Shown: positions 35,183 through 44,623, numbered from the stretch's first letter. The stretch is DNA of 64,000 bases from Acetobacter pomorum (GCF_002738225.1 NZ_PEBQ01000144.1:186001-250000), one strand, 5' to 3'. The notes: generated by a model from the sequence alone, not told the origin. Numbers and translations: made by a program.

Positions 35183-35605
35183 ATGGGATATGCTTCTTGT
35201 ATGAAGCGCTCCCGATCCAGCTTTCCGGTTTTTTTTCGTTCAGCTTTAGGTGTTCTGGCTATTTTTGGGTTGGCCGGGTGCCAAAGCTCACACGGCCTTA
35301 AGGTGCAGGAAACACCGCGCACGCTGCTTTACAGCTACGTTATTGCCAATGGTATGGCGCGCGGACGTATGATGACAGAAGACCTACCGCCAGCTCAGGT
35401 TTTCAACATCGTTACAACAGACAAAAATGCGCTTGTGGCCATTCTGGCTTTTCGGGATAAACCAACCCGCAGCACGCTGCGGCAGGCCGGCCAGAAAGTG
35501 GAAGATTTTATTGGCGCTATAGAGCAACCCGCTCAGCCTCTTTCACCAGCAGTGTCTGGCCCCATTCTCCTTCCGCCTCCACTCACTCCCGGTTTTATCC
35601 ATTAA
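35183..35605 (+). CDS. Putative lipoprotein of unknown function
   Basis: 140 residues with an N-terminal signal and lipobox (LAIFGLAGC) followed by a polar mature region with RTLLYSYVIANGMARGRMM and a Pro-rich C-terminal tail. No family recognised with confidence. An in-frame ATG at 35201 (MKRSRS) gives a more typical signal peptide, so the true start may be 18 bases later. Convergent with secF across a bidirectional terminator. Confidence 0.65.
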   Translation: MGYASCMKRSRSSFPVFFRSALGVLAIFGLAGCQSSHGLKVQETPRTLLYSYVIANGMARGRMMTEDLPPAQVFNIVTTDKNALVAILAFRDKPTRSTLRQAGQKVEDFIGAIEQPAQPLSPAVSGPILLPPPLTPGFIH

Positions 35606-35610
35606 GCATA

Positions 35611-35648
35611 AAAAAACGGAGCAGGGTGTATAACCCGCTCCGTTTTTT
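35611..35648. terminator. Bidirectional terminator between the lipoprotein gene and secF
   Basis: AAAAAACGGAGC and GCTCCGTTTTTT form a perfect 12-base stem with an inner GGG/CCC pair; it ends both convergent transcripts. Confidence 0.92.
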
Positions 35649-35678
35649 GTTGGTGTGGTGCAGATAAATAAAGACAGA

Positions 35679-36629
35679 TCAGCTTTTCTGTTGTGCCGGA
35701 GCGGAAGGCGCCTTGGCGCCGCGTTTCAATCTGCCTTCTCCCATAAACAGCAGCAATGGTGCGGCAATAAAAATGGAGGAGGAAGTGCCCACCACAATGC
35801 CGAACAGCATTGTCCATGCAAAACCGGAAAGTGTGGCACCACCCCACAGTGCTAACGGAAGCGCTGCCAGAAATACGGTGCAGGATGTGCCCAAAGTACG
35901 GTTCAGTGTTTCGTTAATGGACAGGTTGATCAGTTCCATCAGCGGCATGGTGCGATATTTGCGCAGGTTTTCACGCACGCGGTCATACACCACCACCTTA
36001 TCATTGGTGGAATACCCCAGAATGGTCAGAATGGCAGCCACCATAACAAGGTCAAATTCAAAACCGGTGAGCACCAGAAAGCCCATGGTTTTGGTGAGAT
36101 CCAGCACCAGTGTAATAACGGCGCTGAGGGCAAACTCCCATTCAAAGCGGAACCAGATGTAAGCCAGAATCATGGCTAGGCTGAGCCCAAGGGCCAGCAT
36201 GCCATTGCGGAACAGCTCGGCAGAAACAGAAGCGCCAACAGCATCGGCCCGCAAAATGGTGGTGCCCGGCTGTGCTTCTGTTACCGCGCGGCGCACCGTG
36301 TCCACCACGGCATCTGTGTTCTGGTTATCGCCCGCATCAAGGCGGATCAGCACATCATCAGGTGCACCAAAGGCCTGAAGTGAGGCATGGGAAATATGCT
36401 GCGCTGCCAATGCCGCACGCAGCTTGCCAAAATCTGCAGGGCCACTGGTTTTGGCTTCCACCACAATGCCGCCTCTAAAATCCAGCCCCAGTGTCAGACC
36501 GGGGTGGAAGAACAAAATGATAGAGGCAATAGAAAGCACAGCCGAGACAATAAGCCCCATGTACCGGCCGCGCATGAAGTTGATATGCGTGTCTTTGCGC
36601 ACAAAACGCAGAAGAGGACGTCCGAACAT
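35679..36629 (-). CDS. secF: Protein translocase subunit SecF
   Basis: Accessory membrane protein of the Sec translocon, working with SecD to drive late export steps using the proton gradient. 316 residues with six membrane segments, the LTLGLDFRGGIVVEAKT motif in the first periplasmic loop, GASVSAELFRNGMLAL, and the conserved cytoplasmic ILTILGYSTNDKVVVYDRVRENLRKY. It starts 12 bases after the secD stop. Confidence 0.97.
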   Translation of the reverse strand: MFGRPLLRFVRKDTHINFMRGRYMGLIVSAVLSIASIILFFHPGLTLGLDFRGGIVVEAKTSGPADFGKLRAALAAQHISHASLQAFGAPDDVLIRLDAGDNQNTDAVVDTVRRAVTEAQPGTTILRADAVGASVSAELFRNGMLALGLSLAMILAYIWFRFEWEFALSAVITLVLDLTKTMGFLVLTGFEFDLVMVAAILTILGYSTNDKVVVYDRVRENLRKYRTMPLMELINLSINETLNRTLGTSCTVFLAALPLALWGGATLSGFAWTMLFGIVVGTSSSIFIAAPLLLFMGEGRLKRGAKAPSAPAQQKS

Positions 36630-36641
36630 AATGGCCTCGCT

Positions 36642-38201
36642 TCAGACAGGCAGGCTGGCAGGGCGCGTACGCGCATACCAGCGGGCCATAAGCATGCGGG
36701 AAAGCAGCAGGGTGGTGAACAGCGTGGTGGCAATACCAATGGTAATGGTCAGCGCAAAGCCACGCACCGGCCCCGTGCCAAAGACAAACAGCATGACATG
36801 GGCCAAAAAGGCCGTGGCATTACTATCTACAATGGTGGAAGTGGCGCGTTCAAACCCGGTTTGCATGGCGGCCAGAGGCGTGCGGCCGCGGGCCACTTCC
36901 TCGCGTATGCGCTCGTTAATCAGGATATTGGCATCCACCGCCATCCCCAAGGTCAGCAGCATACCTGCCATACCCGGCAGGGTGAGTGTGGCTTCAAAGA
37001 GAGAGAGAATAGCCACCATCAGAATAAGATTGGCCAGCAGGGCAACATCTGCGTACCAGCCAAAGCGGCCATAAAACAGCACCATAAAGACCACAACCAG
37101 CAAAAAACCAACGCCAAGGCTGAGAATGCCAGCCCGAATGGAATCGGCCCCAAGGGATGGTCCAATGCTGCGCTGTTCTACCACGCTCAGCGGTGCAGGC
37201 AGTGCGCCAGCCCGGAGCATAAGGGCCAGATCCGTGGCTTTCTGGGCGTCAAACCCGCCCGTAATCTGCCCGTTGCCACCTGTAATGGGGGTGCGGATAA
37301 CAGGGGCTTCCACCACCTTGTTATCCAGAACAATGGCAAAGCGTTTGCCTACATTGGCCTGCGTAACAGATGAAAATGCCCGTGTACCAACTGAATCGAA
37401 CGAGAAGCTGACCGCCCATTCGCCCGTCTGCTGGTCAATTACGGCGCCAGCATTTGTCAGGTCTGTGCCGTCCACATCCACATGGTCAAAAACGGGCAGG
37501 GGACCTCCTTCAGCCGGGTTGGCCATTGGTACAAGGCTTACACCCGGCGGCGGATAGGTGGCGTGCACCGGGTTGGAATCCACCAGCCGAAAGGTCATTT
37601 TGGCGGTGGTGCCAAGTAGTGCCTTGATCCGCTCTGGATCACTGATGCCGGGCAGTTCCACCACAATCCGGTCATCACCCTGGCGAGTGATTTCCGGGTC
37701 TACCGCGCCGGTGCCATCAATACGCCGCCGCACAATCTCGATAGACTGGGTGACAGCATCACGCGCGCGGGCCTTGATGGCATCGGCTGAAAGCACGAGG
37801 GCGACTGTGCCATCATCCTGCTTTTTTACGCTGAATTCATTGGGCACAACGCGGGGTAGTTTATCCAGCGTGGCAACATCTGCATCCGTCTCAGCCGCAT
37901 CACGCGGTTGGAAGGAAACAGTGTTTTTATCAGTATCCACGTTGATATTCTGGTAACCCAACTGAGATTTCAGAAGGGTATCACGCGTGTTTTCCGCCAG
38001 TGTCTGGAGCCTGTCATGTGTAAGGCTTTTAAGGTCAACCTGCATCAGCAGGTAGGACCCGCCCCGCAAATCCAACCCCAGATGGATCTGACGCCATGGT
38101 ATGGAAGGGAAAGGCTTGCGCATACCATTGGGTAGGCACAGCAGCAGGCCCAACAGGCACACGCCCAGCACCGAGGCCAGTTTGAGGCGGCTGTAATACA
38201 T
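36642..38201 (-). CDS. secD: Protein translocase subunit SecD
   Basis: Partner of SecF. About 519 residues: first membrane segment, the HLGLDLRGGSYLLMQVD motif, a large periplasmic domain (roughly residues 60-330), and C-terminal membrane helices with GILSLGVGFLLVVVFMVLFYG, MLLTLGMAVDANILINERIREEVARG and DSNATAFLAHVMLFVFGTGPVRGFALT. The ATG at 38201 is preceded by AGGTGAGA; a GTG two codons upstream is also possible. First gene of secDF; yajC is not next to it. Confidence 0.96.
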   Translation of the reverse strand: MYYSRLKLASVLGVCLLGLLLCLPNGMRKPFPSIPWRQIHLGLDLRGGSYLLMQVDLKSLTHDRLQTLAENTRDTLLKSQLGYQNINVDTDKNTVSFQPRDAAETDADVATLDKLPRVVPNEFSVKKQDDGTVALVLSADAIKARARDAVTQSIEIVRRRIDGTGAVDPEITRQGDDRIVVELPGISDPERIKALLGTTAKMTFRLVDSNPVHATYPPPGVSLVPMANPAEGGPLPVFDHVDVDGTDLTNAGAVIDQQTGEWAVSFSFDSVGTRAFSSVTQANVGKRFAIVLDNKVVEAPVIRTPITGGNGQITGGFDAQKATDLALMLRAGALPAPLSVVEQRSIGPSLGADSIRAGILSLGVGFLLVVVFMVLFYGRFGWYADVALLANLILMVAILSLFEATLTLPGMAGMLLTLGMAVDANILINERIREEVARGRTPLAAMQTGFERATSTIVDSNATAFLAHVMLFVFGTGPVRGFALTITIGIATTLFTTLLLSRMLMARWYARTRPASLPV

Positions 38202-38442
38202 TCTCACCTGATCGCTTGCAGTTTTCTTGCCCGGAACATGCCGCCCCGGCAGGCGGGATGCAACCGTTGTGCTGCATTATTCGCGTTTCATACCTGTTGT
38301 ATGGTCGCCACACCCAGATGTACGTGGCCAAACTGCATCAGTTTGCGGCAGGTCTGCCTGTTGTTGGGGGCGGCTTGCATTCGGCTGCGGGGGTGCTACG
38401 CCTGAGTGTAGTCTTGTGGTGCAGAAAAAGAAGGCGGATTTC

Positions 38443-39423
38443 ATGGCTGAAACACTCAGGGTTGGCGTTATCGGAGCCGGGCATTTTGGGCGTTTTCATG
38501 CCTTGAAAGTGCGCCATGTTGCGCGGGAAACGCTGGTAGGGCTGTTTGACCCCGATACCAAGCGTGCCGCCTTGGTGGCAAAGGAAGCCGGATGCCCCGT
38601 TATGCAGGACGTGGATACCCTGCTGGCTGCGTGTGATGCTGTGGTGGTAGCGGCCCCGGCAGAGTTCCATTTTGAACTGGCTGTGCAGGCGCTGCGCGCT
38701 GGCAAGCATGTGCTGGTGGAAAAACCCATAGCAGCCACGCTGGAGCAGGCAGATTTTCTTGTGACCTTGGCGCATGAGAGCGGGCTGGTGTGTCAGGTTG
38801 GGCATCTGCTCCGTTATTCTGCCGAGCATGATGCCATTACCCAGCGTATTACACGCCCGCTTTATATAGAGGCCACACGTATCGCCCCCTATAAGCCGCG
38901 CGGCACGGATGTATCCGTTATTCTGGATCTGATGATCCATGATCTGGATCTGGTTCTGGCCATTGTAGATAGCCCCATTGCGCAGGTGGATGCCTTGGGG
39001 GCAGCCGTAAGCTCTGCGCATGAAGATATTGCCAATGCGCGTGTGCGGTTTGAAAACGGGTGTGTGGCCACCATTACCGCCAGCCGTATCTCACTTAAAA
39101 CAGAACGGCGCATGCGTCTGTTCTCTGAAGAAGGCTACCTGTCCGCCGATTTCGTAAAACGGGAGCTGACAATGATTGGCCGAGAGCGTGGCTTGCCCTT
39201 GCCGGGTACGGGTGGATTCCGGCGTGAGCACATCACATGGAAGGAGCATGATTCGCTCTTGGCCGAACACGAAGCTTTTGTTGCTGCGTGCCTGGATGGT
39301 GCCCCTGTGGTGGTGGACGCAAATGCTGGTCGGCGTGCTCTGGCGGCGGCTCTGGCCGTGGCAGATGGTATTGCCGAATCTCGCCGCCGGATGGAGCTTT
39401 CCGGACTGATTCAGGCCGAATAA
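38443..39423 (+). CDS. Gfo/Idh/MocA-family oxidoreductase (GnnA-like)
   Basis: NAD(P)-dependent sugar-type oxidoreductase of 326 residues. Rossmann motif GVIGAGHFGRFHALKV at the N-terminus, catalytic-region EKPIAATLEQADFLV, and the YKPRGTDVSVILDLMIHDLDLVLAIV segment containing the conserved D-x-x-x-H-D. The overall pattern resembles GnnA, which oxidises UDP-GlcNAc at C3 to give amide-linked lipid A; myo-inositol-type substrates are an alternative. The ATG at 38443 follows AAGGCGGA; the longer upstream frame looks non-coding. No lpx or gnnB gene is adjacent. Confidence 0.75.
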   Translation: MAETLRVGVIGAGHFGRFHALKVRHVARETLVGLFDPDTKRAALVAKEAGCPVMQDVDTLLAACDAVVVAAPAEFHFELAVQALRAGKHVLVEKPIAATLEQADFLVTLAHESGLVCQVGHLLRYSAEHDAITQRITRPLYIEATRIAPYKPRGTDVSVILDLMIHDLDLVLAIVDSPIAQVDALGAAVSSAHEDIANARVRFENGCVATITASRISLKTERRMRLFSEEGYLSADFVKRELTMIGRERGLPLPGTGGFRREHITWKEHDSLLAEHEAFVAACLDGAPVVVDANAGRRALAAALAVADGIAESRRRMELSGLIQAE

Positions 39424-39513
39424 AACCAAACAGAAAACCGTGCCACAGAAGCGGGAGAAAACCGCCAGTTTCAAAATTTCAAGCCCCTTTTTCTGGCTTT
39501 GTGTGCAAAATTT

Positions 39514-39527
39514 CACTAGATATAGGG
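39514..39527 (+). promoter_or_regulatory. Possible NrdR box upstream of nrdA
   Basis: CACTAGATATAGGG matches 12 of 14 positions of the palindromic NrdR box as I remember it (CACTATATATAGTG). NrdR boxes normally occur in pairs about three helical turns apart; I did not find the second one, so this is tentative. Confidence 0.25.
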
Positions 39528-39533
39528 GGCAAG

Positions 39534-39626
39534 ATGGCGCACAAGCACGAGATATGGTGCGGAGGCCAAGCCTCCCCATCCGACCCCGAAATTGACGCAG
39601 AAAAGAGCGGAGTAACCCAGCCATGA
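39534..39626 (+). CDS. Putative 30-residue upstream ORF coupled to nrdA
   Basis: A short ORF starting MAHKHEIWCGGQ and ending SGVTQP, preceded by a strong AGGGGG ribosome site. Its TGA overlaps the nrdA ATG (ATGA), so termination here could deliver ribosomes to nrdA. A small stem GGAGGC-CAA-GCCTCC lies inside it (39561-39575). No family recognised; it could be a real micropeptide, a coupling device, or chance. Confidence 0.4.
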   Translation: MAHKHEIWCGGQASPSDPEIDAEKSGVTQP

Positions 39627-41554
39627 CCCTGATTGACGTACAGGAAAATGACATTCGTCGTTCCTCGTCCGGGGGTGCTGAAGCTGGAGAGCCTGATCTG
39701 TTCAATTCCGGAAAGATGGAAGATATGGTGCAGTTGCCCGGCCATCATCAGGTGCGGGTGGACCGTTCGCGTGATGCGTTGCTGACACCTTTTGGTAAGG
39801 CCACGCTGGATAACCGCTACCTGCTGCCGGATGAAGGGTATCAGGATCTGTTCGGTCGTGTGGCTTCCTATTACGGGGCAGACGCGGCCCATGCCCAGCG
39901 TATTTATGATTACATCAGCAAGCACTGGTTCATGCCGGCAACGCCTGTTCTGTCTAATGGCGGAACATCACGCGGGCTGCCCATTTCGTGCTTTCTGAAC
40001 GAGGCCAGCGATAGCCTGAAGGGCATTGTTGACCTGTGGAACGAGAACGTCTGGCTGGCCAGTAAGGGCGGTGGCATTGGGTCCTACTGGGGCAATCTGC
40101 GCTCCATTGGTGAAAATGTTGGCCGTAACGGCAAAACATCCGGCGTTATTCCGTTCATCCGTGTGATGGATAGCCTCACGCTGGCTATTTCTCAGGGGTC
40201 TTTGCGCCGTGGGTCTGCTGCGGTGTATCTGCCGGTATGGCACCCGGAAATTGAAGAATTTATCGAACTGCGTCGCCCAACAGGGGGAGACCCCAACCGT
40301 AAGGCGCTGAACCTGCATCATGGCGTGCTGGTGTCAGATGCCTTTATGCGGGCGGTGGAAAGTGATGATGAATGGGCGCTCGTTTCCCCCAAGGATGGCA
40401 GCGTTATCCGTAAAATTTCCGCCCGCGCATTGTGGATTCGTATTCTCACCGCGCGGATGGAACAGGGTGAACCCTACATTGTTTATTCCGACCACGTGAA
40501 CAATGCGCGGCCTGAACACCACAAGCTGGCCGGGCTGGAAGTCAAAACCTCCAACCTGTGTTCCGAAATTACGCTGCCAACCGGCATAGATCATCACGGC
40601 AAGGCCCGTACGGCTGTGTGCTGTCTTTCCTCCCTCAATCTGGAAACGTGGGATGAGTGGAAAGACAATCCGCAGTTTATTGAGGACGTGATGCTGTTCC
40701 TTGATAACGTGTTGCAGGATTTTATCGACCGTGCGCCTGAAGACATGCACCGTGCCAAATATGCGGCTATGCGGGAGCGTTCTGTCGGGTTGGGTGTTAT
40801 GGGCTTCCATACCTTCCTGCAAAGCCGCAACGTGCCGTTTGAAAGCGTGGTAGCAAAAGTCTGGAACCGTAAGATTTTCAAGCATATTCGTGAGCAGGCG
40901 GATGCGGCATCCCGCAAACTGGCGGAACTGCGCGGCCCGTGCCCGGATGCTGAAGAATACGGTATTATGGAGCGTTTTTCCAACAAGATGGCCATTGCGC
41001 CCACGGCATCCATTTCCATTATTGCTGGGAATGCCAGCCCGGGTATTGAGCCGATAGCGGCCAATGTGTTCTTGCAGAAAACGCTTTCCGGTTCCTTTAC
41101 GGTACGTAACCGGCACTTGCAGAAATTGCTGGCAGAAAAAGGGAAAGATACGCCGGAGGTGTGGTCTTCCATCACCACCAGCAAGGGCAGCGTGCAACAT
41201 CTGGACTTTCTGACCCAGCAGGAAAAGGATGTGTTCAAAACTGCCTTTGAACTGGATCAGCGCTGGATAGTGGAGCATGCGGCGGATCGCCAGCCGTTTA
41301 TCTGTCAGGCGCAATCGGTCAATCTGTTCCTGCCAGCAGATGTGCATAAGCGGGATTTGCACCAGATCCACTATATGGCGTGGAAGAAGGGCCTGAAGTC
41401 TCTGTATTATTGCCGCAGCCTGTCTATTCAGCGTGCAGATACAGTGAGCAATGTGCTGGCCAAAAATGATGTGATGAACGTGGATTCATCCCAAGCGCAG
41501 TCTGGTCCCACATCCAGTGGGAATAACTACGAAGAATGCTTGGCCTGCCAGTAA
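39623..41554 (+). CDS. nrdA: Ribonucleoside-diphosphate reductase class I, alpha subunit
   Basis: Catalytic subunit that reduces ribonucleotides for DNA synthesis. 643 residues. Active-site segments: ATPVLSNGGTSRGLPISCF with the first Cys, NLCSEITLP with the middle radical Cys, and the C-terminal ECLACQ redox pair; two radical-transfer tyrosines in SLYYCRSLSIQR. Other conserved stretches are GGGIGSYWGNLRSIG and SQGSLRRGSAAVYLPVWHPEIEEF. Residues before the catalytic core show no recognisable ATP-cone, so overall activity regulation by dATP at that site is probably missing. nrdB follows 74 bases later. Confidence 0.96.
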   Translation: MTLIDVQENDIRRSSSGGAEAGEPDLFNSGKMEDMVQLPGHHQVRVDRSRDALLTPFGKATLDNRYLLPDEGYQDLFGRVASYYGADAAHAQRIYDYISKHWFMPATPVLSNGGTSRGLPISCFLNEASDSLKGIVDLWNENVWLASKGGGIGSYWGNLRSIGENVGRNGKTSGVIPFIRVMDSLTLAISQGSLRRGSAAVYLPVWHPEIEEFIELRRPTGGDPNRKALNLHHGVLVSDAFMRAVESDDEWALVSPKDGSVIRKISARALWIRILTARMEQGEPYIVYSDHVNNARPEHHKLAGLEVKTSNLCSEITLPTGIDHHGKARTAVCCLSSLNLETWDEWKDNPQFIEDVMLFLDNVLQDFIDRAPEDMHRAKYAAMRERSVGLGVMGFHTFLQSRNVPFESVVAKVWNRKIFKHIREQADAASRKLAELRGPCPDAEEYGIMERFSNKMAIAPTASISIIAGNASPGIEPIAANVFLQKTLSGSFTVRNRHLQKLLAEKGKDTPEVWSSITTSKGSVQHLDFLTQQEKDVFKTAFELDQRWIVEHAADRQPFICQAQSVNLFLPADVHKRDLHQIHYMAWKKGLKSLYYCRSLSIQRADTVSNVLAKNDVMNVDSSQAQSGPTSSGNNYEECLACQ

Positions 41555-41628
41555 GCATTGGCCACGAACAACTTGTTTATAAAAGAAATATGACGGCTTC
41601 CCGCGTGTTGCCGTCAAAAGGGGGCAGC

Positions 41629-42648
41629 ATGAGCGCGCATATGTCTGGTCAGGAGCCGCAGCAGGAACAGAAGTTTGACCTGCTGACAGCCAACCCGGTT
41701 TACAAGCCGTTCCGCTATCCGTGGGCGTATGATGCGTGGCTGACGCAGCAGCGCCTGCACTGGCTGCCGGAAGAAGTACCACTTGCTGATGACGTGAAAG
41801 ACTGGCACCGCGTTTTAAACGAGGGTGAGCAGCATCTTGTAACGCAGATTTTCCGCTTCTTCACCCAGTCTGATGTGGAAGTGAACAACTGCTACATGAA
41901 GCACTACAGCCGTGTGTTTAAACCCACGGAAGTGCTGATGATGCTTTCGGCGTTTTCCAACATCGAAACCATCCATATTGCCGCGTACAGCTACCTTCTG
42001 GATACACTCGGTATGCCCGAAACCGAGTATTCCGCTTTCCTTAAATATAAGGAAATGAAGGATAAGTACGATTACATGCAGACGTTCACGGTGGACAGTA
42101 AGCATGAAATCGCCAAAACGCTGGCAGCTTTTGGGGCCTTTACGGAAGGGCTTCAGCTTTTTGCATCTTTTGCCATTCTGCTGAACTTCCCACGCTTCAA
42201 CAAGCTCAAGGGCATGGGGCAGATTGTGTCATGGTCTGTGCGTGATGAAACACTGCACTGCCTCTCCATTATCCGATTGTTCCGCGTGTTCATTCAGGAA
42301 AACCCGGAACTGTGGACAGAGCAGCTCCGTACGGAACTGACAGATATCTGCCGCACCATTGTGGAGCATGAAGAGGCCTTTATTGATCTGGCCTTTGAAA
42401 TGGGTGCTGTAGAAGGGCTGGATGCGGAGCAGGTAAAAACCTATATCCACTTTATTGCAGACCGTCGTCTCACCCAGTTGGGGTTGGAGCCGATTTACAA
42501 CACCACAACCAACCCGCTGCCGTGGCTGGATGATATGCTGAACGCAGTGGAGCACACCAACTTCTTTGAAAACCGCGCTACGGAATACAGCCGAGCCTCT
42601 ACATCCGGCACGTGGGAAGAAGCCTTCGAAAATTCTGTATTCGAATAA
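41629..42648 (+). CDS. nrdB: Ribonucleoside-diphosphate reductase class I, beta subunit
   Basis: Radical-generating di-metal subunit. 339 residues from the ATG at 41629, which has AAGGGGG just upstream. The metal and radical residues are present: Asp in FTQSDVEVNN, the E-x2-H-x3-Y motif in ETIHIAAYSYLL (Tyr radical site retained), Glu in FTEGLQLF, and E-x2-H in RDETLHCLS. The C-terminus is acidic/aromatic (EEAFENSVFE), as needed for docking to NrdA. Longer frames upstream (ATG at 41590) are less likely. Confidence 0.96.
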   Translation: MSAHMSGQEPQQEQKFDLLTANPVYKPFRYPWAYDAWLTQQRLHWLPEEVPLADDVKDWHRVLNEGEQHLVTQIFRFFTQSDVEVNNCYMKHYSRVFKPTEVLMMLSAFSNIETIHIAAYSYLLDTLGMPETEYSAFLKYKEMKDKYDYMQTFTVDSKHEIAKTLAAFGAFTEGLQLFASFAILLNFPRFNKLKGMGQIVSWSVRDETLHCLSIIRLFRVFIQENPELWTEQLRTELTDICRTIVEHEEAFIDLAFEMGAVEGLDAEQVKTYIHFIADRRLTQLGLEPIYNTTTNPLPWLDDMLNAVEHTNFFENRATEYSRASTSGTWEEAFENSVFE

Positions 42649-42653
42649 GCAGG

Positions 42654-43409
42654 TTACAGCCCCGGCAACGGGGCGCCTTCTTCCAGCACTGTGCGGGCAG
42701 CCGGTGTAAAGGCCCCGTCTGCTTCATGCAGCACCAGCCCTGCCAGAATACGGGCAGGGCTTTTTACGCCCTTGCGGGCCTGCACCAACACAATGCGCGA
42801 TTCTCGCCCGGCCTTTGGCCAGAAGGGATACAGCGTAACGCCTCCAAACCCAGCCTTGCAGAGGCAGAAAATGGCTTGATCTGCCAAGGCGGCGGGCAGG
42901 GCAAGCGTAATGCTGCCTTTATGGCGTAGGATTCGGGCTGCACCTTCAATCCATGTGGGCAGGGTGTCTGCGCCCATACGTCGGGCCAGATCACGCCGGG
43001 GATGGGCCGAGGCCGTGCCTGCCGGGGCATGCCATGGTGGATTCGCCATGCAATGGTCAAATGTTTGTTCCGGCTGCGCAGTGTCCGCCATAAAAACATC
43101 GGGAAATGTTGCGTTCAGAATCCTGATATTCTGCTGCGGGTTAGCTGCTACGTTTTGTTGGGCAAGGGCTGCTGTATCGCTTTCTTTTTCCACGCCTGTG
43201 CCATGAAGGGTAGGAATGCGGTAAAGCAGGCAAAGCAGCCCGGCCCCAGCGCCACAGCCAATTTCCAGCACATGTTGGCCTGTGCGGGCAGGTACAGCAG
43301 CGGCCATAAGCACAGGTTCCAGCCCTGTGCGGTAGCCTTGCAGAAACTGGCTATAGGAGATACGGCCACGCAAAAGCGTTCCGGGAGTAATGGCAAAACG
43401 AGCTGGCAT
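42654..43409 (-). CDS. SAM-dependent methyltransferase, TrmN6/YfiC-like
   Basis: 251 residues with a class I methyltransferase core: motif I VLEIGCGAGAGLLCLLYRIP, motif II GTGVEKESDTAALAQQNVAAN and the N6-adenine-type catalytic motif ANPPWHAP. The early segment ISYSQFLQGYRTGLEPVLMAAAVP resembles tRNA1(Val) A37 N6-methyltransferases, which is the best guess; other N6-adenine or protein substrates are possible. Convergent with nrdB (5 bases between stops) and divergent from the polyprenyl synthase gene. Confidence 0.8.
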   Translation of the reverse strand: MPARFAITPGTLLRGRISYSQFLQGYRTGLEPVLMAAAVPARTGQHVLEIGCGAGAGLLCLLYRIPTLHGTGVEKESDTAALAQQNVAANPQQNIRILNATFPDVFMADTAQPEQTFDHCMANPPWHAPAGTASAHPRRDLARRMGADTLPTWIEGAARILRHKGSITLALPAALADQAIFCLCKAGFGGVTLYPFWPKAGRESRIVLVQARKGVKSPARILAGLVLHEADGAFTPAARTVLEEGAPLPGL

Positions 43410-43592
43410 GGTTTCCGATGGGAGCTATGTGTCTGGCTGGCTTGAATTCGTAGGCGCTTGACCGTTTTTCAGGTGCCTCGCATATAGAAGAACGTCAACT
43501 CATCCCATGGCTGGGGGATAAAACGTTTGGGTGTTGCAATCAGTCTGTCAGAAACAGGCAGAACCACAAGCCAGGATGGATCTGGAGTTTCA

Positions 43593-44597
43593 GTGAGTAA
43601 ACCAGGAGAAGCAGGCCTGAAAGCGCTGGCCGATTATCTTGCGTCGGACATGCTTGCCTGCAATCAGGTCATTGTAGACCGTATGCAAAGCCCCGTGGCG
43701 CTTATACCGCAGCTTGCGGCCCATCTGGTTGCGGCGGGTGGTAAGCGGCTGCGGCCCTTGCTCACGCTGGCTGCGGCCAGAATGTGCGGCTACAACAATC
43801 AGGATGGGCGCATGCGGCATGTGGAAATTGCTGCATGTGTAGAGTTCATTCACACAGCCACGCTGCTGCATGATGATGTGGTGGATGACAGCCAGCTCCG
43901 GCGCGGGCTGGCAAGTGCCAATGCCATTTTTGGCAACAAGGCCTCTGTGCTGGTGGGGGATTTCCTGTTTGCGCGGTCTTTCCAGATTCTGACAGCAGAT
44001 GCTTCTCTGGGAGTTATGGCCATTCTGTCTGCTGCCTCTGCCACGCTGGCAGAAGGTGAGGTTATGCAGATGACCACGCAGAATGATCTTTCCACATCGG
44101 TGGATCAGTATCTGCAGGTTATTTACGGCAAAACCGCTGCGCTTTTTGCGGCTGCGTGCGAATCTGGCGCCGTTATTGGTGAGGCCACACCAGAACAGCG
44201 CGAGGCCTTGCGTTTGTATGGTGCCAACTTGGGTATGGCTTTCCAGATTGTGGATGATGCGCTGGATTATGCTGCAGATCAGGCCACATTAGGCAAGGAA
44301 GTGGGGGATGATTTCCGCGAAGGAAAAGTCACTCTGCCAGTTCTGGCTGCCTATGATGCCGGAAATGAGGAAGACCGTGTTTTCTGGCGGCGGGTGATTG
44401 AGGAGTGTGATCAGCACCCCGGAGATCTGGAAGCTGCGTTGGACCGTATTGCAGCAACCAATGCCATAGGGATTACCCTGAAATGTGCGGAAGATTACGC
44501 TGCCAAGGCGCGTGAAAATCTTTCCATGTTTCCAGAAAGCACACTCAAAAATCTGTTGCTGGAAACAGCCAGTTATTCTGCAAGCCGCGAGCGTTAA
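43593..44597 (+). CDS. Trans-polyprenyl diphosphate synthase (octa/decaprenyl type)
   Basis: Makes the long isoprenoid tail of ubiquinone. 334 residues with both aspartate-rich motifs: LLHDDVVDDSQLRRG (FARM) and FQIVDDALDYAAD (SARM), plus GGKRLRPLLTLAAARMCGY and GEVMQM. A GTG start at 43593 preceded by GGAG fits; an upstream TTG (43527) is unlikely. Chain length cannot be read reliably; Acetobacter ubiquinones are usually Q9 or Q10, so I leave the gene symbol open. Confidence 0.92.
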   Translation: MSKPGEAGLKALADYLASDMLACNQVIVDRMQSPVALIPQLAAHLVAAGGKRLRPLLTLAAARMCGYNNQDGRMRHVEIAACVEFIHTATLLHDDVVDDSQLRRGLASANAIFGNKASVLVGDFLFARSFQILTADASLGVMAILSAASATLAEGEVMQMTTQNDLSTSVDQYLQVIYGKTAALFAAACESGAVIGEATPEQREALRLYGANLGMAFQIVDDALDYAADQATLGKEVGDDFREGKVTLPVLAAYDAGNEEDRVFWRRVIEECDQHPGDLEAALDRIAATNAIGITLKCAEDYAAKARENLSMFPESTLKNLLLETASYSASRER

Positions 44598-44623
44598 GGC
44601 GGCTGCATATTGGGGGCTGGCCA

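Noticed and set aside
36387-37373. 328-codon plus-strand ORF opposite secD/secF
   Set aside because: Rich in His, Gln and Lys as expected for antisense of membrane-protein codons; no start signal.
40334-41371. 345-codon minus-strand ORF opposite nrdA
   Set aside because: Shadow of nrdA; no homology seen.
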